Below, in pieces: positions 16,033-17,583 of a stretch of 17,583 nt of DNA (positions within the stretch are counted from its first letter, which is position 1; each line of letters opens with the position of its first letter). Below the pieces are notes generated by a model. It made no database searches. It was not told the DNA's origin and worked only from the letters and a program-made list of their open reading frames with translations. This DNA is from CBDUXP01 sp965371225 [NCBI: uncultured bacterium] (lineage in GTDB: Bacteria > Abyssobacteria > SURF-5 > CBDUXP01): the NCBI GenBank assembly GCA_965371225.1, contig CBDUXP010000078.1, positions 1 through 17,583 of the forward strand, in the 5' to 3' direction. The translations under genes and the position numbers were made by a program.

Positions 16033-16707
16033 CTATTCACGCTGCAGATTGGATGTGCCATCGGCAGAAACAAACGGGTAAGGCATTTCGATGAGGAAGT
16101 CCCTAGATTTGCGTTCAAAGAGCAATCGCTCATCCAGGGTTAGTGAGATCATAGGTAGGTCACCGTTGGGCGGACTCCACCCAGGTTCCCCAGGGCATAA
16201 AAGCAAAACATCAGCCCGCAGGTGCAGCCGTACATGTTGATCATCGGCCGGCTCGACGTGTGCGATGCCTGAGTTCGCCAACCCGTAACAAGTCGAATAT
16301 TCTATCGCCCAGCTATGCGACACAAGTACGCGAGCCTCGTCAGGAATTCTATATACTCGCGGCAAGTCGATTTTAGCATCTGGCAGTTCCAAGTAGAGGC
16401 GGTGCACTTCCCAAGCCATTGAGTCGACATTATCAGGATCCTGGTCAGTACCTCCGAAGGCGACGAGAACGGACCCTTCTCCGTCCCTAAGTGCGTTTAA
16501 TTCGGGGATGCTCGCAGGCTCCCCAGCTTTTACGTTCTGCGCAAGTGCAGGTGCATACAGATTTACTTGCTCGAATGCCCACCGGCTTCCCGAGCCACCG
16601 GCGAAATGGGATACAGGCTCAACCTTGGGCTCTCCTCCGCAGCCTAACAACATGGAGGCGAGCGAAACGCCAATATCACGCGTGTACCTGTGACTTAGAC
16701 GTTCCAC
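16033..16707 (-). CDS. Predicted lipoprotein of unknown function, downstream of Rhs
   Basis: A 224-residue protein that I do not recognise. A GTG at 16707 overlaps the last base of the Rhs stop codon (TAGTG), which implies translational coupling. The N-terminus has basic residues, a hydrophobic stretch (IGVSLASMLLGC) and a good lipobox LLGC with Cys 23, so it is probably an envelope lipoprotein. The remainder is mixed alpha/beta-like and acidic, with few Lys, and includes VLVAFGGTDQDPDNVD, ARVLVSHSWAIEYSTCYG and LLLCPGEPGW. The DNA is visibly poorer in G+C than the rest of the window, like the Rhs tip, suggesting the two arrived together. Immediately following an Rhs tip is the usual place for an immunity gene; that role is inference only. 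The frame is open upstream to 16791, inside the Rhs gene. Confidence 0.6.
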   Translation of the reverse strand: MERLSHRYTRDIGVSLASMLLGCGGEPKVEPVSHFAGGSGSRWAFEQVNLYAPALAQNVKAGEPASIPELNALRDGEGSVLVAFGGTDQDPDNVDSMAWEVHRLYLELPDAKIDLPRVYRIPDEARVLVSHSWAIEYSTCYGLANSGIAHVEPADDQHVRLHLRADVLLLCPGEPGWSPPNGDLPMISLTLDERLLFERKSRDFLIEMPYPFVSADGTSNLQRE

Positions 16708-17583
16708 TAAACTACTCTCGGGAGCCCAAGGATTTCGGCTTTCCGGTTCTGCCAGAACCGGTAAAACGCGGGGAAAAAGAAATTGGCCCACTCGTACGCC
16801 TGATCATCCAGATCCTGGTGAATGTCAGCGCGGGTTATGCCCCAAGTCTCCTGCCAGATCTTGTCCTGAGCGTCCATTGAATACGACTCAATTCTGGATT
16901 GCCCCAAGTGAAGCGCTTCGTGAAGAAATGTATCTAAGAGCTGACAAAGCCATCTCTTGTTCAACATATCGCCAAAGTACCACGAGTTAAGCAGAATATC
17001 ATGGCCGGATGTTTGACCAAAGAGATTGACCCAAACCATCTTTCCTGCTAGGTTCGTGAGCTTAGGTTCGAGGTATTTAAGAATGACATCCGTAAAGCGG
17101 AAATTCAATCCCAGATCAAATTGTTTGTTGATGAGCCGAACGAAATCCTCCGTAACACGAACGTCTATGGCATCCAATCCTAGTGGATCCATAAACCTGG
17201 TTGGTGAATTCCCCACATACAGGAAACGATTCGTCCTCCCTCCTGCGGCGCCGAGGGGGTCGGGGGAAATGAAGCGGCCGGCGCGGGGATTGTAGTAGCG
17301 CGCGCGGTAGTAGTACAGGCCGGAGTCCTCGTCGGCTTCGCGCGCGGCGTACTGGAACGGCTGGAAGGGGAAGGGGAAGGTGCACTCCGTCGCCTCCCCG
17401 AAGCTCGTGTACGTGTACGCCTGCGCCACTTTGCCGCTGTCGTCAGTGATTGCCCGCACGCTGCCCAGGTGGTCCGTGTGGTAGTACCGGGGGGTGGTCA
17501 CGCCGTCGTGCTCCAGGTACGCCCAGGGCCGGTCCACCCCCGGCCCGTGCACGTACTCCTGCGTCCGCACCCCGTCCACCGCG
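16707..17583 (-). CDS. Rhs/YD-repeat protein, 3' part, with HEALH-containing variable tip
   Basis: The C-terminal part of an Rhs-family polymorphic protein; the 5' end lies outside the window. Numbering from the GTG at 17579: residues 1-135 are the end of the Rhs core (RYYHTDHLGSVRAITD, then LYYYRARYYNPRAGRFISPD and the closing MDPLGL at 130-135). The core DNA is G+C-rich. From about residue 112, and fully after 135, the DNA becomes A+T-rich and the protein switches to an unrelated, mostly helical tip of about 155 residues carrying HEALH at 220-224 in DTFLHEALHLGQ, an HExxH zinc-site pattern. Glu or Asp residues 12-20 positions later (236, 244) could be further ligands. This core-plus-tip break is what Rhs toxins show. 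The downstream lipoprotein gene overlaps the stop codon. Toxicity and metal binding are inferred. Confidence 0.85.
   Translation of the reverse strand, partial: AVDGVRTQEYVHGPGVDRPWAYLEHDGVTTPRYYHTDHLGSVRAITDDSGKVAQAYTYTSFGEATECTFPFPFQPFQYAAREADEDSGLYYYRARYYNPRAGRFISPDPLGAAGGRTNRFLYVGNSPTRFMDPLGLDAIDVRVTEDFVRLINKQFDLGLNFRFTDVILKYLEPKLTNLAGKMVWVNLFGQTSGHDILLNSWYFGDMLNKRWLCQLLDTFLHEALHLGQSRIESYSMDAQDKIWQETWGITRADIHQDLDDQAYEWANFFFPAFYRFWQNRKAEILGLPRVV

Noticed and set aside
16708-16791. Longer lipoprotein start at 16791 inside the Rhs gene
   Set aside because: It would bury the signal peptide and lipobox about 50 residues in. The GTG at 16707 puts the Cys at position 23.

Overview
The window is high in G+C (roughly two thirds by eye) and tightly packed. 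Every feature points to a Gram-negative-type, probably uncultivated bacterium. It encodes secreted lytic transglycosylase and SpoIID-type glycan-strand enzymes, predicted lipoproteins, a PA2778/PA2779-type pair, an Lnt-like membrane fragment and an Rhs protein. The intergenic tandem/inverted repeats built on CGCAGATGAA-like units are, to my knowledge, widespread in environmental genomes from several phyla. I cannot assign a phylum from this window alone.

Region 1 (20-11413, all minus strand) looks like one transcription unit, read right to left: leuS, a secreted double beta-propeller protein, an SLT lytic transglycosylase, a substrate-binding protein fused to a MalF-type permease, a MalG-type permease, and a SpoIID/LytB protein with a SPOR-like segment. 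The genes overlap or lie within 1-5 bases of each other. Two glycan-strand enzymes bracketing a carbohydrate importer, with no ATPase gene in view, suggest linked cell-wall turnover and sugar uptake. This is inference.

Region 2 (11414-12757) holds a plus-strand D-glycerate dehydrogenase/glyoxylate reductase-like gene. Two inverted repeats of the same family flank it, one on each side: three 10-base units per arm upstream, mostly 9-base units downstream.

Region 3 (12758-15796) has a plus-strand MFS transporter whose end overlaps, tail to tail, a minus-strand set: a truncated Lnt-like membrane protein, a PA2779-family membrane protein and a PA2778-family C39-like cysteine peptidase with TPRs. 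A sigma70-like promoter lies just upstream of the PA2779 gene.

Region 4 (15797-17583) is clearly richer in A+T up to the Rhs core. It contains a second, diverged Lnt-like remnant, a predicted lipoprotein of unknown function and, running off the right edge, the 3' end of an Rhs-family gene. The Rhs core is G+C-rich, but after the DPLG motif it switches to an A+T-rich tip carrying HEALH. This tip, with the lipoprotein gene overlapping its stop codon, is the best candidate for an undescribed system: a possible HExxH-type Rhs toxin with an envelope-located partner.
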